DNA from: Rhodospirillales bacterium | Lineage (GTDB): Bacteria; Pseudomonadota; Alphaproteobacteria; Rhodospirillales; Shumkoniaceae | Direction of reading: 5' to 3' | Assembly (NCBI GenBank): GCA_016776725.1 | Contig: JADHSV010000015.1 | Span: 1 to 61,581, forward strand | Length of the DNA: 61,581 bases | Part shown: positions 54,206-61,581 of the stretch, one piece after another | Layout of the letters: every line of letters starts with the position of its first letter | Numbering within the stretch: the first letter of the stretch is position 1 | Notes under the pieces: model-generated | The model's database searches: none | The model's input: the letters and a program-made list of their open reading frames with translations, nothing else | Told to the model about the DNA's origin: nothing | Position numbers and translations under genes: made by a program

Positions 54206-55513
54206 TTACCACCGAACCTCGAACTTTTTGCGAAGGTAAACGGCTGCGCCATTCATGACGATGAGGAACGCCAGCAAAACCATGATCGCCGCCGACGTTT
54301 TCTCCATGAAAGCCCGCTCGGGACTATCGGCCCACAGGTAGACCTGAACCGGTAGAACGGTCGAAGGATCGGTGAAGCTGCCCGGAATATCGACGATGAA
54401 GGCGACCATTCCGATCATCAGAAGCGGCGCCGTTTCACCCAGCGCGCGAGCCATGCCGATGATGGCCCCGGTCAGCATTCCGGGCATGGCCAGCGGCAAT
54501 ACATGGTGAAACACTGCCTGCACCGGAGATGCGCCCAACCCGTAGGCTGCCTCGCGCACCGACGGCGGCACGCTGGTCAGGGCCACACGCCCGGCAATGA
54601 TGATTGTGGGTAGGGTCATGATCGCCAAAACGAAGCCGCCCACCACTGGTGCGGAGCGCGGCATACCGAAGAAATTGAGAAACACGGCCAAACCCAGAAG
54701 CCCGAATACGATGGACGGAACCGCCGCCAGATTGTTGATGTTGACCTCGATCAGATCGGTCCAGCGATTTCTCGGAGCGAATTCCTCAAGATAAACGGCC
54801 GTGGCCACGCCAGAAGGAAAGGCAAGCGCGATGGTCACCAGAAGGGTCAGGGCAGACCCCACCACGGCGCCCCAAATTCCCGCCAGTTCCGGTTCGCGCG
54901 AATCGCCAGACGTGAAAAAACGCACGTTGAATTGCGTTTCCAGATCGCCCGCTTCGGCCAGCGCGTCCAGCCAGGCAATTTCCTTGTCGGAAATGCGCCG
55001 CGATCCTTCGCCCGTATGGCGCGGAATATGGCCCTTTATCAGCATGTCGGCATCGTCGGAAACCGGCAGCCAGACCGAAATGCGCTGACCGATCAGGTTC
55101 GGATCGGCTAGAACCATATTGCGAAGATCATAACTGGCGCCCTGACTGGCCAGACCATGAAGTTTGCGCTTGTCGCGGCGTTTTTTCACATCGGCAAAAC
55201 GTTCGCGCAACGCCCCTTTAACCAGACCCGCATAGTCCCCCCGCGCCAGAACGGTGGCGTCCCGCGTACCCTTGGGGTCGATCGCATCCGCCGACAATTC
55301 CACATCCAAACGCATGTGAGTTTGCACAAACACCGTGTAGCCGTTGCCGATGATGCTTGAAAACAGCAAGGCGACGAAGGCCACGGCAATAGCGATGGCG
55401 GCGATGCCGAAAGCCCGAAAGCGCCGTTCCGCGGCGTAACGTTTGGCCAGCCCCGCCGTGACAATGGCAGACACGTCCCGGGGTTTTGGGGTATTGGTCG
55501 ATAGTTCGGTCAT
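54206..55513 (-). CDS. pstA: Phosphate ABC importer permease PstA (long form)
   Basis: 435 residues from the ATG at 55513, three to four bases past the pstC stop; an ATG at 55525 would overlap pstC. The C-terminal half is a standard six-helix PstA permease, with the EAA loop [29 protein letters not shown]. The first 200 residues are an extra domain (one membrane helix, then a periplasmic region with [11 protein letters not shown] and [12 protein letters not shown]) of the DUF3333 kind, common in alphaproteobacteria. It forms the membrane channel with PstC. Confidence 0.95.
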   Translation of the reverse strand: MTELSTNTPKPRDVSAIVTAGLAKRYAAERRFRAFGIAAIAIAVAFVALLFSSIIGNGYTVFVQTHMRLDVELSADAIDPKGTRDATVLARGDYAGLVKGALRERFADVKKRRDKRKLHGLASQGASYDLRNMVLADPNLIGQRISVWLPVSDDADMLIKGHIPRHTGEGSRRISDKEIAWLDALAEAGDLETQFNVRFFTSGDSREPELAGIWGAVVGSALTLLVTIALAFPSGVATAVYLEEFAPRNRWTDLIEVNINNLAAVPSIVFGLLGLAVFLNFFGMPRSAPVVGGFVLAIMTLPTIIIAGRVALTSVPPSVREAAYGLGASPVQAVFHHVLPLAMPGMLTGAIIGMARALGETAPLLMIGMVAFIVDIPGSFTDPSTVLPVQVYLWADSPERAFMEKTSAAIMVLLAFLIVMNGAAVYLRKKFEVRW

Positions 55514-55517
55514 ACCA

Positions 55518-56900
55518 CTACTCATACTGCTCACGGTATTTCTTGACGACACTCAGCGCCGCCACATTCAGGATCAGGGTTATGAAAAACAAAACCAGCC
55601 CCAGAGCGAACGCAGCCAGCGTCTTGGCGCTGTCAAATTCCTGATCCCCGACCAGCAGGGTCACGATCTGAACGGTAACGGTGGTCACTGCCTCCAGGGG
55701 ATTGGCCGTCAAATTGGCCGCCAGACCGGCCGCCATGACAACGATCATGGTTTCGCCGATGGCCCGTGACACGGCCAGCAGAATTCCACCAACGATACCC
55801 GGCAGGGCCGCCGGAAGAATGACCCGCCGGATGGTCTCGGATTTGGTGGCGCCCAGTCCCAGCGATCCTTCGCGAAGGGACTGCGGGACCGCGGAAATGA
55901 CGTCATCGGATATGGACGAGACAAACGGAATGATCATGATGCCCATGACCAGGCCGCCCGCCAGCGCGCTTTCAGACGAAATGCCGATGCCGAACAGATT
56001 TCCGCTCTCGCGGAAGAACGGCGCCACGGTCAGGGCGGCAAAAAACCCGTAAACGACGGTTGGGATTCCGGCCAGGATTTCAAGCAGCGGCTTGACCGCG
56101 CTGCGCACCTTCGAGGCCGCGTATTCCGACATATAAATGGCGCTCAGCAGCCCCACGGGCACCGCCACGCACATGGCAATAAAGGAAATCAATGCCGTTC
56201 CCGCCAACAGCGGAACGGAACCGAACAGGCCCGAACTGCCCACCTGATCTTCCCGAAGGGCCGTTTGCGGGCTCCATTCCAGTCCGAACAGGAACTCGAC
56301 CGGCGATACCAGCTGGAAAAAGCGCAGCGATTCGAACAGCAGCGAAAGCACGATACCGACAGTCGTGAGGATGGCGATGGTCGAGCAGCCGATGAGGAAG
56401 ACCATCAAGACGTTCTCGATGCGTGTGCGCGCCCGTAATTCGGGGGAAATCGCCTTGCGCCCAAAACCTATTCCCGCCACCGCCAAGGCCAGTACGACAC
56501 CGATCATCGCCGCCCCGCCCATGCGCCGAATAGACGCGTAATGATCGGCGGCGCGCTGCATTTCCGGATCGACATCGCGGCTGACGATATTTCCCACCGC
56601 CAAGTTGCGAATGTCGTTCAGCAGAAGGTCAAGCTTGTTTTCGGGCAATGTGCGGGCGGCTTCGGGAAGTCCCGCCACGACAAGCGTCTCGACCACCTGG
56701 GGCTCGAACAAAAGCCACAGAATCAGGACGACGCCGGCGGGAACGCCGCACCACACGGCAACATAAATGCCGTAATAGGAGGGAAGCGAATTTAGATGGC
56801 CAATTCCGGATACCGCCGTCGAAACGGCACGTGACCGGCCCATATGGAAACCAATCACCGTCAGTATCAGCAACGTCGCCAGTAGAATGGTTAACTGCAT
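55518..56900 (-). CDS. pstC: Phosphate ABC importer permease PstC (long form)
   Basis: 460 residues. It begins with an N-terminal extension (about 1-150) holding two or three hydrophobic stretches and a region NKLDLLLNDIRNLAVGN. The typical PstC permease follows, with the EAA loop AVPQSLREGSLGLGATKSETIRRVILPAALPGI near 355-385. Helices are rich and regular. It pairs with PstA for phosphate transport. It lies 88 bp after pstS, across a strong hairpin. The length is normal for alphaproteobacterial PstC. Confidence 0.95.
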   Translation of the reverse strand: MQLTILLATLLILTVIGFHMGRSRAVSTAVSGIGHLNSLPSYYGIYVAVWCGVPAGVVLILWLLFEPQVVETLVVAGLPEAARTLPENKLDLLLNDIRNLAVGNIVSRDVDPEMQRAADHYASIRRMGGAAMIGVVLALAVAGIGFGRKAISPELRARTRIENVLMVFLIGCSTIAILTTVGIVLSLLFESLRFFQLVSPVEFLFGLEWSPQTALREDQVGSSGLFGSVPLLAGTALISFIAMCVAVPVGLLSAIYMSEYAASKVRSAVKPLLEILAGIPTVVYGFFAALTVAPFFRESGNLFGIGISSESALAGGLVMGIMIIPFVSSISDDVISAVPQSLREGSLGLGATKSETIRRVILPAALPGIVGGILLAVSRAIGETMIVVMAAGLAANLTANPLEAVTTVTVQIVTLLVGDQEFDSAKTLAAFALGLVLFFITLILNVAALSVVKKYREQYE

Positions 56901-56956
56901 GATCGTGCAGCCTTATTGTTTTTTCACGTAGGTCGTTTCGTCTCGTTTCGGGAATA

Positions 56957-56978
56957 CCCGGGAGGCGAACCTCCCGGG
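56957..56978 (-). terminator. Hairpin with UUCG loop between pstS and pstC
   Basis: CCCGGGAGG and CCTCCCGGG form a perfect 9-bp stem around a four-base loop that reads TTCG on the transcribed strand, a very stable tetraloop. It starts 10 bp after the pstS stop. No T run follows, so it more likely protects the pstS mRNA 3' end or attenuates. Confidence 0.75.
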
Positions 56979-56988
56979 CAAAACCTGA

Positions 56989-58017
56989 TTACATGATGTT
57001 GTGGAACATGTTCGCCGCGTCCCTTTGGTAACGCTTGCGTTCGTCCTCGGGCATGGGAACCAGCCCCTTGTCGGCAAGGTAACCGTCAGGGCCCCAGGCT
57101 TTGTTGCTGGTAAACTCGGCGAGGTACTCCTTGATGCCCTGAATTTTGCCCACATGCGCGTTCTTCACATAAAAGAACAGCGGGCGTGAAACCGGGTAGG
57201 AACCATCGGCGATGGCCTCGAATTCAGGGGCGACACCTTCGATGACGCTGCCCTGAACCTTGTCGGAATTCTGATCCAGGAAGCTGTAGCCGAAAACGCC
57301 GAAGGCGTCCGGGTTGGCTTCGAGCTTGCGCACAATCAGCACGTCGTTTTCACCGGCTTCCACATAGGCGCCGTCTTCGCGGATCGAATGGCAAACGGCC
57401 TTGTATTTGTTCTTGTCCGACTTTTTAAGCGCGGCGACCCATTTGATCTTCTTGCAGCCGCCTTCAAGAGCCAACTCGGCGAAGGCATCGCGCGTTCCCG
57501 AGGTGGGCGGCGGGCCAAGAACTTCGATCTTCAGATCGGGAAGGCTGGCGTCAACATCTTTCCAGGTCTTGTTCGGGTTGGGAATGAGCTTGCCTTCACC
57601 GGCAGGAACGTCCTTGGCCAGGGCCAGAAACAACTGTTTGCGGGTCAGCTTCATCTGCGGAGCCTTCGCCGAATTGGCGAGCACGATGCCGTCATAACCG
57701 ATCTTCACTTCGGTGATGCTGGTGACGCCGTTCTTCTGGCACTTATCAACTTCCGACTTCTTGATGGCGCGCGAGGCATTAGTGATGTCGGGATGATCGA
57801 CACCAACGCCACTGCAAAACAGTTTCAAACCGCCGCCCGAACCGGTGCTTTCCACCACCGGGGTTTTGAAACTGGTCGATCGGCCGAACTGCTCGGCAAC
57901 CGTCGTCGAAAAAGGATACACGGTAGAAGACCCGACGATTCGGATCTGGTCGCGCGCTTCGGCCGCGCCGGCGAACGTAACAGCCGCGAGGGCTGCAAGT
58001 GCAAGCGTCTTTTTCAT
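56989..58017 (-). CDS. pstS: Phosphate-binding periplasmic protein PstS
   Basis: 342 residues from the ATG at 58017, with GGAAG upstream and a clear signal peptide (KKTLALAALAAVTFAGAAEA). The mature protein begins DQIRIVGSSTVYPFSTTVAEQF, which carries the Ser/Thr phosphate-binding loop, followed by STGSGGGLKLF with the second loop, and GTRDAFAEL with the third. It captures phosphate for PstC/PstA/PstB. It is the second gene of the operon after phoR, with a candidate Pho box upstream. Confidence 0.96.
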   Translation of the reverse strand: MKKTLALAALAAVTFAGAAEARDQIRIVGSSTVYPFSTTVAEQFGRSTSFKTPVVESTGSGGGLKLFCSGVGVDHPDITNASRAIKKSEVDKCQKNGVTSITEVKIGYDGIVLANSAKAPQMKLTRKQLFLALAKDVPAGEGKLIPNPNKTWKDVDASLPDLKIEVLGPPPTSGTRDAFAELALEGGCKKIKWVAALKKSDKNKYKAVCHSIREDGAYVEAGENDVLIVRKLEANPDAFGVFGYSFLDQNSDKVQGSVIEGVAPEFEAIADGSYPVSRPLFFYVKNAHVGKIQGIKEYLAEFTSNKAWGPDGYLADKGLVPMPEDERKRYQRDAANMFHNIM

Positions 58018-58120
58018 CACAAAATCTTCCTTCCAAAATCCAACTGGGGTCCAACACATAAAAATAAACAACCGACGACCCCGTGCGCCGGTAGCCGCAA
58101 CTTAGGTGCCGGACGCTACA

Positions 58121-58153
58121 TCCGTGTGACGTTTGTATTGCGATTTTGTGACG
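58121..58153 (-). promoter_or_regulatory. Candidate Pho box upstream of pstS
   Basis: On the minus strand three consecutive 11-bp units read CGTCACAAAAT, CGCAATACAAA and CGTCACACGGA. Units one and three share CGTCAC exactly 22 bp apart, the helical phasing of PhoB direct repeats (consensus half-site around TGTCA with an AT-rich tail). They end about 104 bp upstream of the pstS ATG. The middle unit is weak. Confidence 0.6.
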
Positions 58154-58195
58154 ATTGGCGGGGCTGGAAAGGGCCCCAGCACCGGATCTGAAAAC

Positions 58196-59512
58196 CTACA
58201 TTGCGCGGTGAATGCGCGCCCTTTTTTTGCTCCGGCGGGCGACAGGAAGGGTAACCGTAAACGTGCTTCCCACGCCGACCTCGCTTTCGATGCTCAGGCC
58301 ACCCCGATGGCGGTTGAGGATGTGTTTAACGATGGCCAGTCCAAGGCCCGTGCCGCCCATGGCCCGGCTTCTCGCCTTGTCCACGCGGTAGAAGCGCTCG
58401 GTCAGGCGCGGTATGTGTTCGGCCGGAATTCCATCCCCCTGATCCAAAACCGAGACCGACACCGTACCCGACGTTGCGATATGCGGCACGACGCGAACCG
58501 TGCTGCCTTCCCCCCCATACTTCACGGCATTGTGCATGAGGTTCTGGAAGACCTGCAGAATTTGCTCGGCCTCGCCAACGACTTCCGGCAGATCCTCCGA
58601 CGCCTCAATGGAAATCGTCGTTTGGTTCTTTTGCGATTCGGATTCCAGCATTCGCGCCGCCGTTTCCAGAATACTGCGAACCTGAACGATCTCGGTCGGC
58701 CGCGCGTGCTCGTTGGCCTGAATTCGCGAAAGGGACAACAGATCGCCCACCAGGCGGGTCATGCGGTAGCCCTGTTCCTCCATGATTTTCAGAAACTTAT
58801 CGCGGGCTTCGGGATCGTCTTTCGCCGCGCCCTGCAATGTCTCGACCATCCCGACGATGGTCGACAAGGGCGTGCGCAATTCATGGCTGACGTTGGCCAC
58901 GAAATCGGCGCGCATTTCCATGGTTCTGCGAATCGCCGTCAGGTCATGAATGACCAGAACCGCGGCCGGGCCGATGTCGCGGGTTGATGACAAACGCACC
59001 AGCTGCGCCAGAAGGTATTGTTCCACATTGCCGCCGCGGGTGAATTCCACGGTCCGGGTAATGCCACCGCCACCGGCAAGAACATCCTCGACCGAGGCAA
59101 CCACGTCGGGATTGCGAATGGCGGCAGTCAGATCCGAATCGATGGGATCATAACCCAACAGTTCGATGACGGCGCGATTGGCGTGGATAATGCGCCGGTC
59201 GCGCCGGAACACCAACACGGGATCGGGAATGGCGTCGAGAATAACCTCGTAGGATTCGGCCAGACGCGACTGACGAACGAACTCTTCCCGCAGGCTTCCT
59301 TCAATGGCAAGGTCGGACTCGGCCCGTTCCAGCAAAGCGCCTTTTAAACGCGCGGCGGCGAACAGGACACCGATGCAGCCCACTGCCCCGCCCGCAAAGG
59401 CGACATTCGGGGCCAGAAAGCCCATCCAGCCCAGAACGGCAAAAACCAGCGCCACCGGAGCCGCAAGTTGAATGAAGTAGCGATTGCTCATCCGCATTGC
59501 CGAAAAAACCAT
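58196..59512 (-). CDS. phoR: Phosphate regulon sensor histidine kinase PhoR
   Basis: 438 residues. Two N-terminal membrane helices (about 13-32 and 36-55) precede a PAS domain (about 85-185, with ILDAIPDPVLVFRRDRRIIHANRA). The HisKA helix has the phospho-His in FVANVSHELRTPLSTIVGMVE, and the ATPase domain has NLMHNAVKYG, DQGDGIP and GGTGLGLAIVKH. It phosphorylates PhoB when phosphate is scarce. It heads the operon. A basic tail (KKRARIHRAM) ends the protein. ATGs at residues 6 and 8 are alternative starts. Confidence 0.94.
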   Translation of the reverse strand: MVFSAMRMSNRYFIQLAAPVALVFAVLGWMGFLAPNVAFAGGAVGCIGVLFAAARLKGALLERAESDLAIEGSLREEFVRQSRLAESYEVILDAIPDPVLVFRRDRRIIHANRAVIELLGYDPIDSDLTAAIRNPDVVASVEDVLAGGGGITRTVEFTRGGNVEQYLLAQLVRLSSTRDIGPAAVLVIHDLTAIRRTMEMRADFVANVSHELRTPLSTIVGMVETLQGAAKDDPEARDKFLKIMEEQGYRMTRLVGDLLSLSRIQANEHARPTEIVQVRSILETAARMLESESQKNQTTISIEASEDLPEVVGEAEQILQVFQNLMHNAVKYGGEGSTVRVVPHIATSGTVSVSVLDQGDGIPAEHIPRLTERFYRVDKARSRAMGGTGLGLAIVKHILNRHRGGLSIESEVGVGSTFTVTLPVARRSKKRARIHRAM

Positions 59513-59839
59513 TGGTAGAACGATCCGGGCAAAGAAAGCGCGCGCTTGGACCGATAGTCAAGAACATGGCGTCCCGAACGTACTTTTTTTTGCCGAAAAA
59601 ACCCACCGGTAAGACGCAAAAAATGGAAAATGATATAATTTACAAAATAACTTTTATCGGTTATCAATATTCATGGTTAAACCGACCCTTCGATAGGTGC
59701 TATGCAGGCATCTGGGCCGAAGGGCAGCAAAAGGCTAGAGCCAAGAAACACTCTTTTGGGGAGACCGCCAAGCTGGCATACTTTGTCGCTCTCGCCCGAG
59801 ACGCTTTCATAGCCTTGGAGAAACAAGGAGGAAATTGGG
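59513..59839. other. Divergent intergenic region between phoR and tctC
   Basis: 327 bp without a credible gene. It is AT-rich near 59620-59690, with a TATAAT at 59634-59639 on the plus strand but no matching -35 box, and TTTATCGGTTATCAAT beside it. The promoter of phoR (minus) and of tctC (plus) should both be here. The last 15 bp hold the strong tctC ribosome-binding site, AAGGAGG. Confidence 0.45.
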
Positions 59840-60823
59840 ATGAAGAAATTGTTACATGTGGCGGTATACGGTCTGGTCGCGCTTGGCGTCCTGGCAATTG
59901 GGTCGCTGAATTCGGCGATCGCCGCGTTTCCCGAGAAACCGATCACCATCATGGTCTACGTAAAGCCCGGCGGCGGCGTCGATGTCGATTCGCGCAAGCT
60001 GGCAGAAATCGGTGAAAAAATCACCGGTGCGAAGTTCGTGGTGAAAAACAAGACGGGCGCCGGCGGCATCGTCGCCATGAAGTACATCCTTGAGCAGCCC
60101 GCCGATGGCTACATGCTGTTCGCCACCACCAAGTCGGTGGTGTACAAGGTCGTCACCGCGAAAAGCGACGTCAACCTTTCGGACTTCGAATGGACGGCGA
60201 TGACGCAGTCCGACCCCGAGGCGATCATCACCAACCGCGACCTCCCGGTAAACACCTGGGAACAGATCGTCGCCGACGCCAAAGCCAAATGCGCCGAAGG
60301 CAAACGCCAGATCTGGACCGGCCCGGCAGCGGGTGGCCTTGATCACGTCACGGCCATGAAAACCTGGAAAGCGGCCGGCATCGATCCGAAGTGCGTCAAG
60401 TACGTGCCCTTCAAGGGCGGCAAAAAAGCCATGATCGAACTTCTCGGCGGACGCGGCACCGTGTACGTGGGTAACCCGCGCGACACCATTGGCCAGCCCA
60501 AGTTCAAGATCGCCGCACTTTCCCGCGGCGGCCGCCTGTCAGCCTACCCCGACGCCCCGACGTTCAAGGAACTGGGCATTAAGGGTCTCGACAGCGAAAT
60601 CATGTGGCGCGGCTTCGCCATCAAAAAGGGCATCCCGGCTGATGCGCAAAAGTTCTATGAGAACCTGTTCGACAAGCTGAAAAGCCATCCTGACTGGGTC
60701 GCTCATGTGGGCAAAATGAGCATCGATCCTGTCTATCTCGGCCCCAAGGCGTTTGCCGACGTCATTGCGACCGATAAGGCCGAAGTTACGAAATGGGCAA
60801 CCGACGCCGGTATCTTGAAATAA
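59840..60823 (+). CDS. tctC: Tripartite tricarboxylate transporter binding protein (TctC/Bug family)
   Basis: 327 residues. A signal peptide (1-28, ending SAIA) precedes the mature start FPEKPITIMVYVKPGGGVDVDSR, the Bug-family opening. VVKNKTGAGGIVAMKYILEQPADGY and the ligand-contact loop GGKKAMIELLGGRGTVYVGNP match the family. These proteins bind carboxylic acids (citrate, other di- or tricarboxylates, or unrelated compounds) and deliver them to TctA/TctB. The ligand cannot be told. AAGGAGG lies nine bases before the ATG. It is the first gene of a tct operon; tctB follows. Confidence 0.93.
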   Translation: MKKLLHVAVYGLVALGVLAIGSLNSAIAAFPEKPITIMVYVKPGGGVDVDSRKLAEIGEKITGAKFVVKNKTGAGGIVAMKYILEQPADGYMLFATTKSVVYKVVTAKSDVNLSDFEWTAMTQSDPEAIITNRDLPVNTWEQIVADAKAKCAEGKRQIWTGPAAGGLDHVTAMKTWKAAGIDPKCVKYVPFKGGKKAMIELLGGRGTVYVGNPRDTIGQPKFKIAALSRGGRLSAYPDAPTFKELGIKGLDSEIMWRGFAIKKGIPADAQKFYENLFDKLKSHPDWVAHVGKMSIDPVYLGPKAFADVIATDKAEVTKWATDAGILK

Positions 60824-60857
60824 GAACCGTTCGACGGTTATCCTGAGGAAGAAGGTG

Positions 60858-60884
60858 GGGCGCCGGGCAAATTTCCCGGCGCCC
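60858..60884 (+). terminator. Hairpin between tctC and tctB
   Basis: GGGCGCCGGG and CCCGGCGCCC form a perfect 10-bp stem with the loop CAAATTT. It starts 34 bp after the tctC stop. There is no T run, so it is probably a partial terminator or mRNA-stabilising hairpin favouring tctC over tctB. Confidence 0.7.
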
Positions 60885-60912
60885 GCACCCATACAACATT
60901 GAGGACCGTTCG

Positions 60913-61410
60913 ATGTCGGCCCACACCAGCGACGCACCTGGCGACACCGCACAACGCCGATTTGTCGGGAACCTGTTGATCCCGATTGTCCTTCTGGCGC
61001 TGATCGCCGTTTATTTTTTTGAAACCCTCGAGTATCCGGCGCAGGAAGATGTAGGACCCGCGGCGGTTCCTTACCTTTGGATGGTTTTCACCATCGGGTT
61101 TTGCGTTTTTCTTGCGATTCGCGCTTTTCGCGGCAAGGGCAAACCCGATCCGGTGCCGGGGCGTATAGGTTTCGTCGCCCTGTCCGTTGTGTGGCTATCG
61201 CTCTACCTATTCGCCATTCAGACGGTTGGGTACTTCGTCAGCACCTTCGTATTCCTGGTCGTTTCCACCTACGCACTGACCTACCGCAAGCTGTGGGTCA
61301 TCTTCGCGCTGGCCACGAGCTGGATGGTGTTTTCCTATTTCATCTTCTTCAAGCTGCTTTATATCCCGCTTCCCATCGGCCCCCTTCTGGAGCCCTATCT
61401 GGGATACTAG
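60913..61410 (+). CDS. tctB: Tripartite tricarboxylate transporter small membrane protein TctB
   Basis: 165 residues with four membrane helices: LLIPIVLLALIAVYFF, LWMVFTIGFCVFLAI, VALSVVWLSLYLFAIQTVGYF and LWVIFALATSWMVFSYFIFF. The end PLPIGPLLEPYLGY is a regular TctB ending, so the gene is complete. TctB pairs with the large permease TctA, which should be next in the operon. Instead an IS-like sequence begins within about 35-110 bp. GAGG precedes the ATG. Confidence 0.88.
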   Translation: MSAHTSDAPGDTAQRRFVGNLLIPIVLLALIAVYFFETLEYPAQEDVGPAAVPYLWMVFTIGFCVFLAIRAFRGKGKPDPVPGRIGFVALSVVWLSLYLFAIQTVGYFVSTFVFLVVSTYALTYRKLWVIFALATSWMVFSYFIFFKLLYIPLPIGPLLEPYLGY

Positions 61411-61445
61411 AGCGCTTTCCGATCATATGTGCTCTTGCGGAAGAC

Positions 61446-61581
61446 TAGGTCACATACCCATAAAGGGGATTCCCAAACGGGCTGATTTGTGATTCAAACT
61501 TCTCATGGGAGGAGTTTTGACATGGCGCGTTTTGATTTGACGGATTTTGAGTGGTCTGTGATCCAGCCTCTATTGCCGAAC
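61446..61581 (+). mobile_element. Left part of an IS5-family insertion element (cut by window edge)
   Basis: The sequence after tctB contains ACTAGGTCACATACCCATAAA, which looks like a terminal inverted repeat followed by a non-coding leader to the transposase ATG at 61522. The left boundary is placed by eye at about 61446 and is not certain. No target-site duplication can be checked because the right end is outside the window. Confidence 0.55.
61522..61581 (+). CDS. IS5-family transposase, N-terminal fragment (cut by window edge)
   Basis: The first 20 codons read MARFDLTDFEWSVIQPLLPN, a string typical of the start of IS5-group (IS427-like) transposases, which belong to the DDE class. GGGAGGAG lies about 10 bases before the ATG. 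The catalytic domain lies beyond the window. Confidence 0.8.
   Translation, partial: MARFDLTDFEWSVIQPLLPN

Noticed and set aside
59634..59639. TATAAT box upstream of tctC
   Set aside because: No acceptable -35 box at 16-18 bp, so not called as a promoter.

Overview
The window is GC-rich DNA, dense with genes and with many ATGA stop/start overlaps. It looks like the chromosome of a free-living, motile, respiring alphaproteobacterium, most likely of the Rhodospirillales type. The reasons are an alphaproteobacterial chemotaxis set with a short CheZ-like protein, an aa3 oxidase cluster with ctaA/ctaB/ctaG, long PstC and PstA proteins with N-terminal extensions, and the operon order phoR-pstSCAB-phoU-phoB. 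The species cannot be named from sequence alone.

Layout. (1) 1-18.5 kb is a signal-transduction island: cheY-cheB-cheR (minus, cheR cut by the window edge), an unrecognised helical protein, the broken start of a response-regulator gene, cheY-cheZ (minus), an OmpR-type regulator, two chemoreceptors (NIT and HBM sensor types), cheA-cheW (plus), a multi-PAS hybrid kinase and a receiver/HD-GYP protein. (2) 18.5-22.9 kb holds a DMT-family transporter, two paralogous aldo/keto reductases, a CheY-like receiver, a UPF0173 metallo-hydrolase and one REP-like hairpin. (3) 22.9-31.1 kb is cytochrome c oxidase biogenesis: ctaA-ctaB, a MoaD/ThiS-like protein, a divergent operon (26-residue membrane peptide, DUF420 protein, odd heme-copper-oxidase-like protein), and coxB-ctaD-ctaG-coxC. 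(4) 31.1-34.1 kb is a threonine-degradation unit, kbl-tdh, with a divergent XRE-cupin regulator. (5) 34.1-39.3 kb is an Isp-type membrane-bound [NiFe] hydrogenase operon (hupH-like, hynS, isp1, isp2, hynL). (6) 39.7-46 kb holds a DEAD-box helicase, a DUF3095 cyclase-like protein, two secreted caspase-like proteins and, between those two, the hydrogenase maturation protease. (7) 46-51.7 kb is a peptide-type ABC importer. (8) 51.9-59.5 kb is the complete Pho/Pst operon. (9) 59.8 kb to the end is a TctC-TctB importer followed by the start of an IS5-like element where tctA would be expected.

How the parts work together. The che genes, receptors and orphan receivers form one sensory network, and the HD-GYP protein links it to cyclic-di-GMP. 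The cox and hydrogenase regions describe electron input from H2 and output to O2. The Pst, peptide and Tct systems are nutrient uptake.

The points most worth a second look are: an apparent inversion splitting an ancestral cheAWYBR operon; the remnant of a DUF3369-type receiver spliced against the cheZ 3' end; an oxidase-subunit-I-like protein lacking the CuB His pair; a 26-residue membrane peptide leading its operon; and a caspase / class III-cyclase-like / hydrogenase-protease neighbourhood. No rRNA, tRNA or CRISPR array was seen.
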